In this document: positions 35,976 through 45,308 of the stretch, one piece after another
How positions within the stretch are numbered: position 1 is the first letter of the stretch
Layout: each line of letters starts with the position of its first letter
Assembly: GCA_013151865.1 (NCBI GenBank)
Contig: JAADHN010000094.1
Location: forward strand, 15,770-61,500
DNA: 45,731 nt
DNA from: Kiritimatiellota bacterium
Lineage (GTDB): Bacteria; Verrucomicrobiota; Lentisphaeria; Oligosphaerales; JAADHN01
Reading direction: 5' to 3'
Notes under the pieces: model-generated
Databases searched by the model: none
Seen by the model: the letters and a program-made list of their open reading frames with translations, nothing else
What the model was told of the DNA's origin: nothing
Translations under genes and position numbers: made by a program

Positions 35976-36815
35976 ATGAGAAAGATCCTGGGATGGAACC
36001 ATGTTCTGATGTTTGCCTTGCTGCTCGGAATGTGGGGTGCAGGGGCGCGGGCGGAAAACCCCGTGGATAAAGGGTTCGTGATCGCGGAACTGTACGTGTG
36101 GAACCGCATCGCCGATTTTCTTGAAATCGTGCGCGGCGGTGTGGCTGTCGGTCCCGCTTGCGGGGCCGAGATCGCCTTGACCGAGTACGCCCAACTCGGG
36201 GCGTATGCGTCCAATGAGCAGGGCGTCACTTTCCCGCATTTTTTCCCCCCGCTGTGGGTTATCCCCCATCTGGAAGGGGACCGCATTTTCGTCGATCACG
36301 CCGGCAAATACTGGACGTACTCCGTCGGGCCGTGGCGGAAAGAACTCAGCCAGGACCGTGACGCCCGCTTTCCGCGAAAGCCGTGGGATGCACGCGCCCA
36401 AGTCGGCCTCGGGGTCGCCCAGCTCTATGTCGATTTCGACGCCGACCAGATTGGGGACTTTTTCGCCGGCTTTCTGGGCTTCGACCCGCTCCGAGACGAC
36501 AAGGAGCCGGGCACGTTGGTCAAGCGCGAGCCGGCACGCCAACTCGGCCGCGGCGTTTCGAACCTGCTCACGGGCGCTTGGGAGATACCGGTGAACATCG
36601 ACCGCGTCAACCGGGACCAGGGCGGTTTCGCCGCCTGCAGCTACGGACTGGTCCAAGGTCTTTGGAGGTTCGGCCTGCGTGAGGTTACCGGTGCCTTCGA
36701 AGTGATCACCTTCCCGTTCGGTTGGACGCCGATCATCGAGCCGGAATTCCCGTTCCAACCAGTGCGTTCCACGGATTGGCGTGTGAACCCGTTGCCCTTC
36801 CAGAATCCTTATTGA
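35976..36815 (+). CDS. Exosortase system-associated protein, TIGR04073-type
   Basis: 279 residues. It has a signal peptide (HVLMFALLLGMWGAGARA, cleavage near 25). The C-terminal part (about 190-270) has the TIGR04073 landmarks: RGVSNLLTGAWEIPVNID, GLVQGLWRFGLREVTGAFEV and ITFPFGWTPIIEPEFP. The N-terminal part (about 26-175) is an extra segment (VIAELYVWNRIADFLEIV) that I do not recognise. TIGR04073 proteins occur with the PEP-CTERM/exosortase system, but neither an exosortase nor a PEP-CTERM tail is visible here, so the link is by family only. The ATG at 35976 has AGAGGGA upstream. It has its own promoter and terminator. Confidence 0.82.
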   Translation: MRKILGWNHVLMFALLLGMWGAGARAENPVDKGFVIAELYVWNRIADFLEIVRGGVAVGPACGAEIALTEYAQLGAYASNEQGVTFPHFFPPLWVIPHLEGDRIFVDHAGKYWTYSVGPWRKELSQDRDARFPRKPWDARAQVGLGVAQLYVDFDADQIGDFFAGFLGFDPLRDDKEPGTLVKREPARQLGRGVSNLLTGAWEIPVNIDRVNRDQGGFAACSYGLVQGLWRFGLREVTGAFEVITFPFGWTPIIEPEFPFQPVRSTDWRVNPLPFQNPY

Positions 36816-36921
36816 GTTTGCCGCTCGTCGCGAGATCGCCGGCAGATTCCCGGTCTTTGCGGTATCGACCGGACAAGCCCGAGACGATCCGCAACGCCCG
36901 CATTCCGTGAAATAAAAAGCG

Positions 36922-36957
36922 ACGGCCTGTCGCCACTGCCCGGCGGCAGGCCGTTTT
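36922..36957. terminator. Bidirectional rho-independent terminator
   Basis: A 13-pair stem, ACGGCCTG-TCGCC with GGCGG-CAGGCCGT, encloses the loop ACTGCCC and is followed by TTTT on the plus strand. On the minus strand the same stem is followed by CGCTTTTTATT. It lies between the convergent TIGR04073-type gene and the beta-helix gene, so it can stop both. Confidence 0.88.
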
Positions 36958-37059
36958 CTGTGCTTTGCCCGGCGTTGCCGGGAAGCGCCTGGCCTCGGTC
37001 CCGTCACACCATGCCGGCTTTGCCTGGGTTGGCGCGCCGCGGCAGCGAACAAGACGTTG

Positions 37060-39387
37060 TCACGGCGATAGCGGACGCCCCACCCGATAGAGGGCGGGGC
37101 GTTCGTTCCACGGCACGACCACCGGCGGGCCTTGGCGCGGCCGGTCCAGCAGCGGGAAGAACTCCCGAATGCTCCGGTGAATCGCGTGGCCCCCGTAATA
37201 CGGCCGGTTTTCTTTCAGATTTACCTGGTCTGCGATGTTCGCAACGAGGAAATCGGTACAGCGTTCGAACAAGTACAGCGCTCCCCCTTTTGCCGCATTG
37301 CCGATGCCGCCGTGACCGAACACTGCGATGTTCTTGGAATCCGTCACTTTCAAGAACGTGGTGTCGCATTCGGTCTTGCAGCCGTAAATGGTCACGCGAC
37401 GGGCGCGCCGGATTTCGGCCACTGCTTCGCCCGTGCCGCCCTGCGGTTCGAAGTTGTAGAAAAACAACGGTTCGGACGTGTCCTCGACGAGAATGTTTCT
37501 GGCCTTACGGGTCGTGTTCATGAAAAACGACATGGAATGGTAGTTGTACCAGCGCCCTCCACCGTGGTCGCTGACCACGACCGCCGGACAATCCAAGGGC
37601 GGCTGTTTATGTTTTCGCCCCCCCACGAAGCCGTACACCCGGAGGGGTTCGAGGATCACACTGCGGAGAATAGATCGGCGGCCGCACCGCCACTTGAGAG
37701 CGTACACGGGCAACCGTGCGTCCGAGTACGAGTCCGAAACCTCGAACGGGAAACGCACGCCGATGAAGGCGAGGACCGTGTCCGCCTCCGGATCGTTCGC
37801 CGTTTCCACAAGGGGGCCCGGTTCGCCGTCGGGCCCGAACCCCTGCTCCGGGTCGCGGGCCATGATCACCGAAAGGTGCTGCGCCACTCCGACCAGGCGG
37901 GTGTGCGGACGCAACTCGAGCGTGCGGGTGACACGGTAATATCCTTTGGGCAAGAACACCACGTCGTGTTCGTTTATCGCCCGCTGGAGCGCGTCGGTGT
38001 CGTCATGGAAACTGTCGCCTCGTGCATTGTACGGGGCGTGCTTGACGTTGACCGCCTTCGGCGATTCCCACGAGGGGAAGTCCGAACCCCAAATATGGCG
38101 CGCCTGCAGGTCCGGCGGGGGCGCGGCTCCCACCGCGGTTTCGATCAACGGGCCGGACATTTTGCGCCGGTCCACGTATACCGGACAAGAAAGTTGTATG
38201 CCGCGCCGGACGACCGGGGCGCCTCCGGCGGCAAACATCTTTACGTGCAGCCAGCCGGATGCGTCCCCGGGCAGTGAACCGGCAACCACTTCATCCGCGC
38301 CGTGCACGTATACGTTGGACAAAACGACACTTCGGTCGGTCGAGATCGCGGTTCGCCGTCCTGGCGTCGCGCCCGGTTTCTGGAAGACGATCTCGCTGTC
38401 GACGAGGTTCAACCCGCTGTCGAACGGCGCCCACTTGTTCCCGCGCACCATGATCGCGGGCCCGGAAACATCGCTGACAATCCGCACCCCGACCGCGGTC
38501 AGAGTTCCCCGGCAGGACACCATAATGGCGGCTTCCGTCTGATTCAGCAAGGTGATTCCTTCCATGGTCGGCGTTGGCGGCGTCCAACCGCGTACGTCCA
38601 GTCCGATCCGCCCGCCGATCACGGTCACGTTCGTCCAACTCCCGCCGTTGCCTGTGCCGCCCGCAATGCCGGCGAGACCGTTCCGTGCGTCTACGGTCAC
38701 GTTTTGAACCGCGGACCCTTCGCACGACCGGATGTGCATTCCGACGGCACCGGAGTTTTCGGGGCCGATCACGATGTCGAGGTCCGCGACCACGGTGTTC
38801 ATCAGCGATGCCCCGCCCCCCCGCCGGTTCTTGGCGACTGTGAACTTGCGGACATCGAACTGGCGATGTTCGATCACGTACTTCGGGTGCTTCGGGTCGC
38901 CGAAACCAGTGGAACGCGCCCGGAGGACGATTCGCACACGATTCTGCGCCGGCGTTCTCGACCCTCGTCGAGATCCCACCAGTACGCAGGGCATGTTCGA
39001 GTTGTTCATGAATGTGGCCCGATGGGAACGCATGTGGATCCCATGCCGCATGACCAGAGTGTCGCTGACCGTGTAGGTCCCGGGCGGCAGGAAGCAGACC
39101 ATCTGTGCGTCTCGGGCGAAATCGATGGCACGCTGCAATGCGGCAGTGGCGTCGCGCTTCCCCGTCGGATCGGCGTTGAACGGGGCCGCGGTGGCATCCA
39201 CCAGTCCCAGCTTCGCCAGCCGTTGGTTGCCGAGTTCGGCGGGCACGTCGAGAGACAGTCCGTCCGGGATCGGCGTCATGATAGGGGGGTGGACCTCCGG
39301 CGGCAGGTTGTCTGGTCCGTAGGTTTCGGCGGAAGCGGCCAAGCAGAGCGCGGTCGTTGCGATGAATGCGGGGAACCGGTGTTTCAT
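37060..39387 (-). CDS. Secreted pectate-lyase/GH55-like beta-helix protein
   Basis: 775 residues. The signal peptide is MKHRFPAFIATTALCLAASA. The body holds two right-handed beta-helix domains of the pectate_lyase_3 type. Each begins with the same hallmark: RDATAALQRAIDFARDAQ (about 79-96) with FLPPGTYTV, and DDTDALQRAINEHDVVFLPK (about 463-482). This tandem layout is typical of GH55-like and PL-type helices. The catalytic residues are not certain, and the substrate may be a uronate polymer or beta-1,3-glucan. The start at 39387 has AAAGG seven bases upstream. The longer frame to 39669 overlaps the helicase gene and is not used. It is followed by the terminator at 36922-36957. Confidence 0.8.
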   Translation of the reverse strand: MKHRFPAFIATTALCLAASAETYGPDNLPPEVHPPIMTPIPDGLSLDVPAELGNQRLAKLGLVDATAAPFNADPTGKRDATAALQRAIDFARDAQMVCFLPPGTYTVSDTLVMRHGIHMRSHRATFMNNSNMPCVLVGSRRGSRTPAQNRVRIVLRARSTGFGDPKHPKYVIEHRQFDVRKFTVAKNRRGGGASLMNTVVADLDIVIGPENSGAVGMHIRSCEGSAVQNVTVDARNGLAGIAGGTGNGGSWTNVTVIGGRIGLDVRGWTPPTPTMEGITLLNQTEAAIMVSCRGTLTAVGVRIVSDVSGPAIMVRGNKWAPFDSGLNLVDSEIVFQKPGATPGRRTAISTDRSVVLSNVYVHGADEVVAGSLPGDASGWLHVKMFAAGGAPVVRRGIQLSCPVYVDRRKMSGPLIETAVGAAPPPDLQARHIWGSDFPSWESPKAVNVKHAPYNARGDSFHDDTDALQRAINEHDVVFLPKGYYRVTRTLELRPHTRLVGVAQHLSVIMARDPEQGFGPDGEPGPLVETANDPEADTVLAFIGVRFPFEVSDSYSDARLPVYALKWRCGRRSILRSVILEPLRVYGFVGGRKHKQPPLDCPAVVVSDHGGGRWYNYHSMSFFMNTTRKARNILVEDTSEPLFFYNFEPQGGTGEAVAEIRRARRVTIYGCKTECDTTFLKVTDSKNIAVFGHGGIGNAAKGGALYLFERCTDFLVANIADQVNLKENRPYYGGHAIHRSIREFFPLLDRPRQGPPVVVPWNERPALYRVGRPLSP

Positions 39388-39446
39388 GATGGCCTTTCGG
39401 GTTGTGGGGTGGGCGGTGACCCGCCGGCACCATCGGACGGTCTGGT

Positions 39447-42400
39447 TCATTCGGCCAAGAGTACGGCAAGGTCTTCCGACGTCAAGGTGCCCAGCCCACC
39501 GGGGGCGTCGCCCACGAGTCGGTCGAACAGCACTCGTTTCCGGGCCTGCAGTGCCAGGACCCTCTCCTCGATCGTCCCTTTTGTCACGAGCTTGAGCACC
39601 GTCACCGGTCGGGTCTGGCCGATGCGGTGGACTCGATCCGACGCCTGATCCTCCACCATCGGATTCCACCAGGAGTCATAGTGCACGACCAAGTCCGCAC
39701 CGGTGAGGTTCAGCCCCGTCCCGCCGGCGCGCAGACTCATGAGAAAAACCGGTATGGACGGGTCGCGGTTGAATCGGTCCACCCGCGCCTGCCGGTCCGT
39801 CGTATGCCCGTCGAGATACTCGAACGACACTTCTTCCGCTTCCATCCACGTTCGAAACAGGCGCAGGAACGATGTGAATTGGCTGAAAATCAGCATCTTC
39901 CTGCCGCTGTCCAAGGCCTCCAGGACCACCTCCTTCAGGAGCGCGGTTTTCGCGGAAGCGGATTCGCCGTCCCCAGTTTCTTCCCTCAGTGCCGGGTCGA
40001 GGAGGCCCGGGTGACAGCAGACTTGGCGCAAGCGGGTGAGCAGGGCCAGGATATGAAATCGCCCCGCGCGCCAGCCGGTCTCCTTCGCCTGCTGCACCAG
40101 TGTCCGCGAGCCGTTCAGGAAACTTCGATACAGTTCGGCTTGTTTCGGGGTCAGCTCGCAAAACAGCGTTTGTTCCTGTTTCGGGGGGAGTTCCGGCGCC
40201 ACGGCGTCCTTGGTTCTGCGCAGGAGGAACGGCCGGACCATGGCTGTACTCTCGGCGCCGGCTCCTTGCTCCATCAGGCGCCGGAAGTTTCTCTCGGGGC
40301 CGAGCATACCCGGGAGGAGGAAATCCAGCAGCGACCAGATTTCCTTCGGGCCGTTCTCGATAGGTGTCCCCGTCAGAATCAACCGGTGTCGGGCAACGAG
40401 GCCTTTGCACGCTTTGGCATTGGCTGTTCGCGGGTTCTTGATGTGCTGCGCCTCGTCCAGGATCACGTAGTCGAATTCCAGGTTCCGGTAAGCGTCCGTA
40501 TCCCGCCGCAGGAGGGCATACGAGGTCACGGCGAGGTGGGCCCGGTTCAGCTTGCGAATAAGCGGCTCGCGGTCGGCCCCGCGCACAGGGACCGTTCGCA
40601 ATTCGGGAGCGAACCGGGCGGCCTCCATGATCCAGTTGTCGATCAAACTGCTGGGGCACACCACGAGACTGGGGCGGACAACGCGCTCGACCAGATGCCG
40701 GCGGACCAGGACCGCCAGGGCTTGCACGGTTTTGCCCAGCCCCATCTCGTCGGCGAGGATGCCGTGGAAACCCGCCCGCTCGAGCCGCTGAATCCAGGCG
40801 ACGCCGATTCGTTGGTATTCCCGCAGCCGATCCGAAATCGGATGCGCCGTACGACCTTCGCCGGGTCGGGGCGGTTCGGCGAGTTCGCGCGCAAGCTGGA
40901 TCCAGGCGTTCTTTTGCAGTCCGCACAGGCCGGGGCCGAGGACCTTGGCTGCCAGAGGCAGTATATAGCGACTCAGGCGGACCCTCCCCTCGGGTGCGAT
41001 CCGCCCGTGGTCCAACAGGAAAGCGCAGGCCCGAGCTGCCTGATCCGACAGGCGCACCACGTCCCCTTCGGACGTCTGCAGGCAGTTGCCCGGCGGCAGG
41101 CCCCCTGCGGAGAAGAAGTCCCAGCCGAATTGAATGCCGCGGTCCGTCCGAATCACCGCCTCGAGTTCGAGAATGTCGCCTCGTATCGTCCCCGAAAGCA
41201 CATGGAGGCGGGCCTCCGCCAGTCGGTCGCGGCGGGCGGAGAATTCCGGGGTCTCGCGGGTGTCCCATCCTCGAAGCCCTGCCGGCGAGGCGGTCAGAAA
41301 GCGCCACAAGCGGTCCGGGCCCCGCAAACGGTAACACAGTCGTGCATCGGTCGTATCCGGCTGGAACCCCCATTCCCGCAACCGGTCGATGGCCGCGGTT
41401 TCCGCGGGCATGTCCCGCAAGAGCAGGGTGGACCGCCGGAAGCTGCACGCCGGGGTCGACTCCGGTTCGATTTCGGTGCGCCCATACCGAAAAGTGAGTC
41501 GGGCGACGATTGTCCTGTCTTGCCAGTCGAGGCGCAGCACCGGCCGCGGTCGGGATGCCTGGACGCGAATCTCACGGAGTGCGTTGCCGTCCACGATTCG
41601 GACGACCGAGGTCCCTTGCGCCGCGGCTAGGACCAAGGCCGCCACGTCCTGCCCGGACGCCGTGGCTTCTTGCCCGGCGAGGAATACTTTGAGAGTGACG
41701 GCGTCTAATGCGCCGGTCAGTTGGGCGTACATGCCCCTGATTCCGACCCAGGCGGCCCCGCGACCGATCATCGGCGCCAAATGTTCGTGAGGCAGCAGGC
41801 CGTGCTCCGCCACCAAGAATCCCGGCGTCAGGCGTCGTGCGTCTTCGCGCACGGTCGGGCCGAGTACGAGGACCGGTTCAACGAATGCACCGCCGATTAC
41901 AATGGGACCGGCGTCGCAACGCGTCCGGGGATGCCCGCAGGCGCGCTCGAAGAAATCGCCCGCATCCGGTCCGGTGAGCACGAATCCGGCCGGCTCCGCC
42001 CTGCCTCGTTCGGCGAGAAAACAGAGGAGCGTCCGATCCTGTGCGGAGAAATGCTCGAGCCGCAATCCGCCCGAAGCCGTTTGCCCCTGAGCCAGACGCC
42101 GCACATTGCTGAACCCGACATACGTCCGTTCCGGGCCGACGATTTCCGGCTCCACAACAAGTCGATCCCAGCGTGTCGCGACCGTGGGGTAGTCACCCCG
42201 GAACCGCAGGTTCAGGCGCGCTTTCCGAATACGCACGGCCTGCAGGAACGGGACCGGGGTCTGCGTTGGTGCGGCGGCCGATTCCGGCGGGACACCCGCC
42301 GGCTGCAGCGAAAGCGGCGGGTCGGGAGGCGGCACCTTCGGCAGGGGGGCGGAGATCTGCCGAATCAGCTTCTCGGCGCCGTCGGCGTGCTCCGCCTGCC

Positions 42401-42668
42401 AGTGCAGCAGCGCCGCCACCGCGTGCGGACACAACCCGCCGCCCGGCGCAATACAGGAGCAGCGGGCGGTCAGTCCGCCTCGGGCGAGTCGGACTTGGAC
42501 TCGCTCGAAACGGTTCGCCTCGTTGGCGACGCGGAACTCCGAATACGCCCCGGCCTTGCGCTGATCGAGTACTCCTCCCCGGACGAAAAGTTCGAGCCCC
42601 GCCTCCCAGCGCGAGGCGTCGGTCAAGGCGCGAATATACCCACGAAACGTGCACAGAGACGCGTTCAC
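39447..42668 (-). CDS. SWIM-domain SNF2-family helicase/ATPase
   Basis: 1073 residues. The N-terminal SWIM zinc finger has C70-S-C72 ... C80-P-H82. A long middle region (about 100-600) has no landmarks. The SNF2 ATPase core includes ILADEMGLGKTVQALAV (about 638), the DEAQH box (about 735), LILTGTPIENGPKEIWSLLD and SLRAGGTGLNLTGADLVVHY, and ends with VHRIGQTRPV (about 1020). Bacterial SNF2 proteins of this type bind DNA or RNA polymerase (RapA-like) without a proven unwinding role. The GTG at 42668 is taken; the ribosome site is poor. It is followed 59 bp later by the beta-helix gene. Confidence 0.88.
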   Translation of the reverse strand: MNASLCTFRGYIRALTDASRWEAGLELFVRGGVLDQRKAGAYSEFRVANEANRFERVQVRLARGGLTARCSCIAPGGGLCPHAVAALLHWQAEHADGAEKLIRQISAPLPKVPPPDPPLSLQPAGVPPESAAAPTQTPVPFLQAVRIRKARLNLRFRGDYPTVATRWDRLVVEPEIVGPERTYVGFSNVRRLAQGQTASGGLRLEHFSAQDRTLLCFLAERGRAEPAGFVLTGPDAGDFFERACGHPRTRCDAGPIVIGGAFVEPVLVLGPTVREDARRLTPGFLVAEHGLLPHEHLAPMIGRGAAWVGIRGMYAQLTGALDAVTLKVFLAGQEATASGQDVAALVLAAAQGTSVVRIVDGNALREIRVQASRPRPVLRLDWQDRTIVARLTFRYGRTEIEPESTPACSFRRSTLLLRDMPAETAAIDRLREWGFQPDTTDARLCYRLRGPDRLWRFLTASPAGLRGWDTRETPEFSARRDRLAEARLHVLSGTIRGDILELEAVIRTDRGIQFGWDFFSAGGLPPGNCLQTSEGDVVRLSDQAARACAFLLDHGRIAPEGRVRLSRYILPLAAKVLGPGLCGLQKNAWIQLARELAEPPRPGEGRTAHPISDRLREYQRIGVAWIQRLERAGFHGILADEMGLGKTVQALAVLVRRHLVERVVRPSLVVCPSSLIDNWIMEAARFAPELRTVPVRGADREPLIRKLNRAHLAVTSYALLRRDTDAYRNLEFDYVILDEAQHIKNPRTANAKACKGLVARHRLILTGTPIENGPKEIWSLLDFLLPGMLGPERNFRRLMEQGAGAESTAMVRPFLLRRTKDAVAPELPPKQEQTLFCELTPKQAELYRSFLNGSRTLVQQAKETGWRAGRFHILALLTRLRQVCCHPGLLDPALREETGDGESASAKTALLKEVVLEALDSGRKMLIFSQFTSFLRLFRTWMEAEEVSFEYLDGHTTDRQARVDRFNRDPSIPVFLMSLRAGGTGLNLTGADLVVHYDSWWNPMVEDQASDRVHRIGQTRPVTVLKLVTKGTIEERVLALQARKRVLFDRLVGDAPGGLGTLTSEDLAVLLAE

Positions 42669-42963
42669 AATTCAACCCATACTCTCTCGGGACAGAACGA
42701 CAGAAAGGCAAACTGACAATATAGTCTGAAGCAACCCGAAAAGCACCGCGGTCAGACGTGTTTCCCGGAGGTGCTTCATTCTGAAGGCGGCGCGCCTGAG
42801 CGTGTCCCGGGCCGCGGGGCCGCGGTGAGAACGGAACTTGCAGGCGTGGAACCGGCGGTCCGCCGCTCCCGTCGGGTTCTAGGTCCGTGCGAGTCGCAAT
42901 CCGGGCGAGAACGACGCAACCGCGAAATCTTTGCCGCGGTCGCAAAAGGAAAGTGGAAAGCGA

Positions 42964-43863
42964 ATGAGTCGAAGCGCCCCTACACGTTTCCGGCGACTGG
43001 AATACCGACTGGAATATCTGGCCCTGCGGCTGACCGAGACGTGTGCCGGAATCCTGCCGCGGTCGCTGTTCCTTCGCCTCGGCGCCGGATTGGGGGAATT
43101 GGTTTACCGGGTCGGCTGCTATCGGAAGATCGTGCGCCGGAACATGGAGTTCGTCGGGGGCTGGTCTCCTGAAGAGCAGGCGCGAATCACTCGCAGACTC
43201 TACCGCACTTTGGGGCGGTATGCGTTCGATGCCCTGCGCCCTTCGCACCTGCCCCCCCCATTCGGAATCGAAAACGAGGACGTCCTGACGACCGAGACGT
43301 CCGCCGGGAAGCGGGGAGCGGTCGGGATCTTGGCGCATTTGGGGAACTGGGAACTGTTCGGCCCTCTGTTTGCCGACCGCTTTCCGAGCCTGACCGTGGT
43401 GGGCAAGCCCATGAAGAACCCGTATGTCAACGACTGGCTGTTTTCGCGGCGCGGCGTTTCCGGCGCCCGGGTCATTTTCCCGCGACAGGCGGCGCGCAAG
43501 GCATTGAAAGCCTTGAAGGAGAGAGGAATAGTCGCTTTCCTCATCGACCAGTATGCCGGGGACATGGGCACGTCCTGTCCCTTCCTCGGACACGAGACCC
43601 GCACGGTTCGGACCGCGGCCGGCCTGATGGTCAAGACGGGTTGCGGCGGGATTGGGGCCTACGCACTCCTCGGCCCGGACAATCGGTACCGAATCGTGTT
43701 CGAGTCCGCAGGTCCCGACTCTCTTATCGCTCCGGACGTTCCGGACCCGGTGGCGGCGCTGCAGGCTGCGCACAACGAAATGCTCGGTCGCTGGATTCGG
43801 GAAAACCCCGACCACTGGTTCGGCTGGTTCCACCGGCGTTTCAAAGATTGTATCAAGTACTGA
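42964..43863 (+). CDS. Lysophospholipid/lipid A acyltransferase (LpxL/HtrB family)
   Basis: A 299-residue inner-membrane-associated enzyme. It would add a secondary acyl chain to lipid A from acyl-ACP. The H-x4-E catalytic motif is HLGNWE (His125, Glu130), followed by LFGPLFA and VGKPMKNPYVNDWL. Further conserved blocks are FLIDQYAGDMGTSCPFLG and GGIGAYALL. The ATG at 42964 has GGAAAG upstream; an ATG at 42931 is less well placed. It is divergent from the SNF2 gene (295 bp gap). It complements LptD and the MsbA-like protein in block 1. Confidence 0.9.
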   Translation: MSRSAPTRFRRLEYRLEYLALRLTETCAGILPRSLFLRLGAGLGELVYRVGCYRKIVRRNMEFVGGWSPEEQARITRRLYRTLGRYAFDALRPSHLPPPFGIENEDVLTTETSAGKRGAVGILAHLGNWELFGPLFADRFPSLTVVGKPMKNPYVNDWLFSRRGVSGARVIFPRQAARKALKALKERGIVAFLIDQYAGDMGTSCPFLGHETRTVRTAAGLMVKTGCGGIGAYALLGPDNRYRIVFESAGPDSLIAPDVPDPVAALQAAHNEMLGRWIRENPDHWFGWFHRRFKDCIKY

Positions 43864-44168
43864 GCCGGCAGGCGGGCGCGGAGCGATGCGGTCTGGCCGG
43901 GTTTGACCCCCTGCATGTATCGATCTTCCTTACCCTCATTTCGGAACACATTCGACGCCGATGCGGCTCCGGACAGAGCAGACACGGCGTCTCGCCGCAC
44001 TCCTTGGAAACGGTGGGACGCCATTTCTGCTTTGGCGTGGCGCCCCGCGTTCATCAGCGGTTTTTTTCGGATGTTTCATTCGACTCGGCGGCTCGGTCTC
44101 CGCTCTCAGGATCGATATCGAGGACGCCTCGTCCGGCACAGGCCGTGTCGTTCCCTGCTCGGGCCCGT
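43864..44168. other. Convergent intergenic region, no gene seen
   Basis: It lies between the ends of the acyltransferase and arylsulfotransferase-like genes. I see no strong terminator; the T-run at about 44070 lacks an adjacent stable stem. Confidence 0.4.
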
Positions 44169-45269
44169 TCACAGTGCCGCGGCAAGCAGGGGGCGGACGT
44201 ATTCCGGCGAGTAGCGCAGGCAGCGGTAAATGGCGCGCCGGCCGTTGGGGTGATTGTGAGCGTTGCGAAACTCCCACACGATTTCACCCCCGGGGGTGAC
44301 CTCGAAAAACCGGGCCCGACCGCCTTCGCAGACGAGGGTGTTGCCGTTGGGCAGACGCTGGGCCCCGGAGATATACGGACTGAAAAAACTTTCCGGCGGA
44401 TCGGCCCTGTATTCCCAGACGATTTTCTCCGTGAGCGGGTCCAACTCGATCACGCGGGAATATTTGCGCAGGGTCCCGTTGTCGAAGATCAGGATTCGGC
44501 CGTTCGGGAGCATGTGCGGCTTGTGCTGGCCGTCGAGTACACCCGGCCCCCAGGCCCAGACGATTTCTCCTGACGGGTAATCGATGACCCCGATCACATC
44601 CACGCTGCGGTAGCTGAAGACGATGTTTCCCGGCTTGAACCGGGGGCGCACCCCCGCGGCTTTTTCGCGCTCGTATGCAGCGTTCGGCGGGATGAGCTGC
44701 AAGGTGTTGTTGTGGGCCCAGTCGAAGGCGAACTGCCCGGTGGCTCGCTCCATCAGGTGCGCCCAACCGTCCGTCGACAGAAGGGCCTGCAACTCATCGA
44801 GGTGTTCCTCGCCGCGCCATTCCCACACCAATTCTTTGTCGCGTGTGACCTCGATCATGTACGGATGGCGCTTCAGTTCGGTGCCGAGGGCGGGCCAGAC
44901 GTTTTCCGTGATGGTGTGGATCCGCAGGTTGCCGTTGGGCAGTATCTGAAAATCGTGGTCCACACGGCAGCGGTAACTCCAGACAAGGGAACTGTCCGGC
45001 GCCAGTTCATAAAGACCCACGTTGTCGCACATGGTTATATCCGACCGGTCATGCGTGGGGTAAAGAAGATTGCCGTTGGGCAGGAGCTGGGCATGGGACT
45101 GGACCGTGGTGCGGTCCTGGCGCCAGGTATGCGCCGGCTCGCCTTCCATGTCGATCAGATGGATGACCGTTTCCTGACCCTTTTTCCAGACCGGCTCCGC
45201 AAAGGTTTCCGAAAACAGCGTATACCCCTTCCAGGCCTTGCTCGGATTGTAAATGGTCACTCCCGTCAT
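44169..45269 (-). CDS. Arylsulfotransferase (ASST)-like beta-propeller protein
   Basis: 366 residues. Repeats of the ASST/PQQ-like propeller are clear: QSHAQLLPNGNLLYPTH, DHDFQILPNGNLRIHT, HKPHMLPNGRILIFDNG and GAQRLPNGNTLVCEGG. The His residues of SHAQ and DHDFQ are candidates for the transfer active site. In true ASST the enzyme moves sulfate between phenols in the periplasm. No signal peptide is visible here, so it may be cytosolic or have another role. AAGGAGG lies nine bases before the ATG. It is 39 bp downstream of the LamG-like gene at the right edge. Confidence 0.78.
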   Translation of the reverse strand: MTGVTIYNPSKAWKGYTLFSETFAEPVWKKGQETVIHLIDMEGEPAHTWRQDRTTVQSHAQLLPNGNLLYPTHDRSDITMCDNVGLYELAPDSSLVWSYRCRVDHDFQILPNGNLRIHTITENVWPALGTELKRHPYMIEVTRDKELVWEWRGEEHLDELQALLSTDGWAHLMERATGQFAFDWAHNNTLQLIPPNAAYEREKAAGVRPRFKPGNIVFSYRSVDVIGVIDYPSGEIVWAWGPGVLDGQHKPHMLPNGRILIFDNGTLRKYSRVIELDPLTEKIVWEYRADPPESFFSPYISGAQRLPNGNTLVCEGGRARFFEVTPGGEIVWEFRNAHNHPNGRRAIYRCLRYSPEYVRPLLAAAL

Positions 45270-45308
45270 CGTCTTTTCCTCCTTACCGGTTTGGATTGCG
45301 GTCCATCA

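Noticed and set aside
39627-41630. Plus-strand reading frame of 667 codons
   Set aside because: It is antisense to the SNF2 core, whose ATPase motifs are intact.
42710-42730. TATAGT/TATATT cluster upstream of the SNF2 and acyltransferase genes
   Set aside because: An AT-rich -10-like word is present, but no acceptable -35 hexamer at 16-18 bases was found on either strand, so I did not list a promoter.
42193-43833. Minus-strand frame of 546 codons across the SNF2 start and the acyltransferase
   Set aside because: It is antisense to the acyltransferase with the intact HLGNWE motif and partly out of frame with the SNF2 gene.
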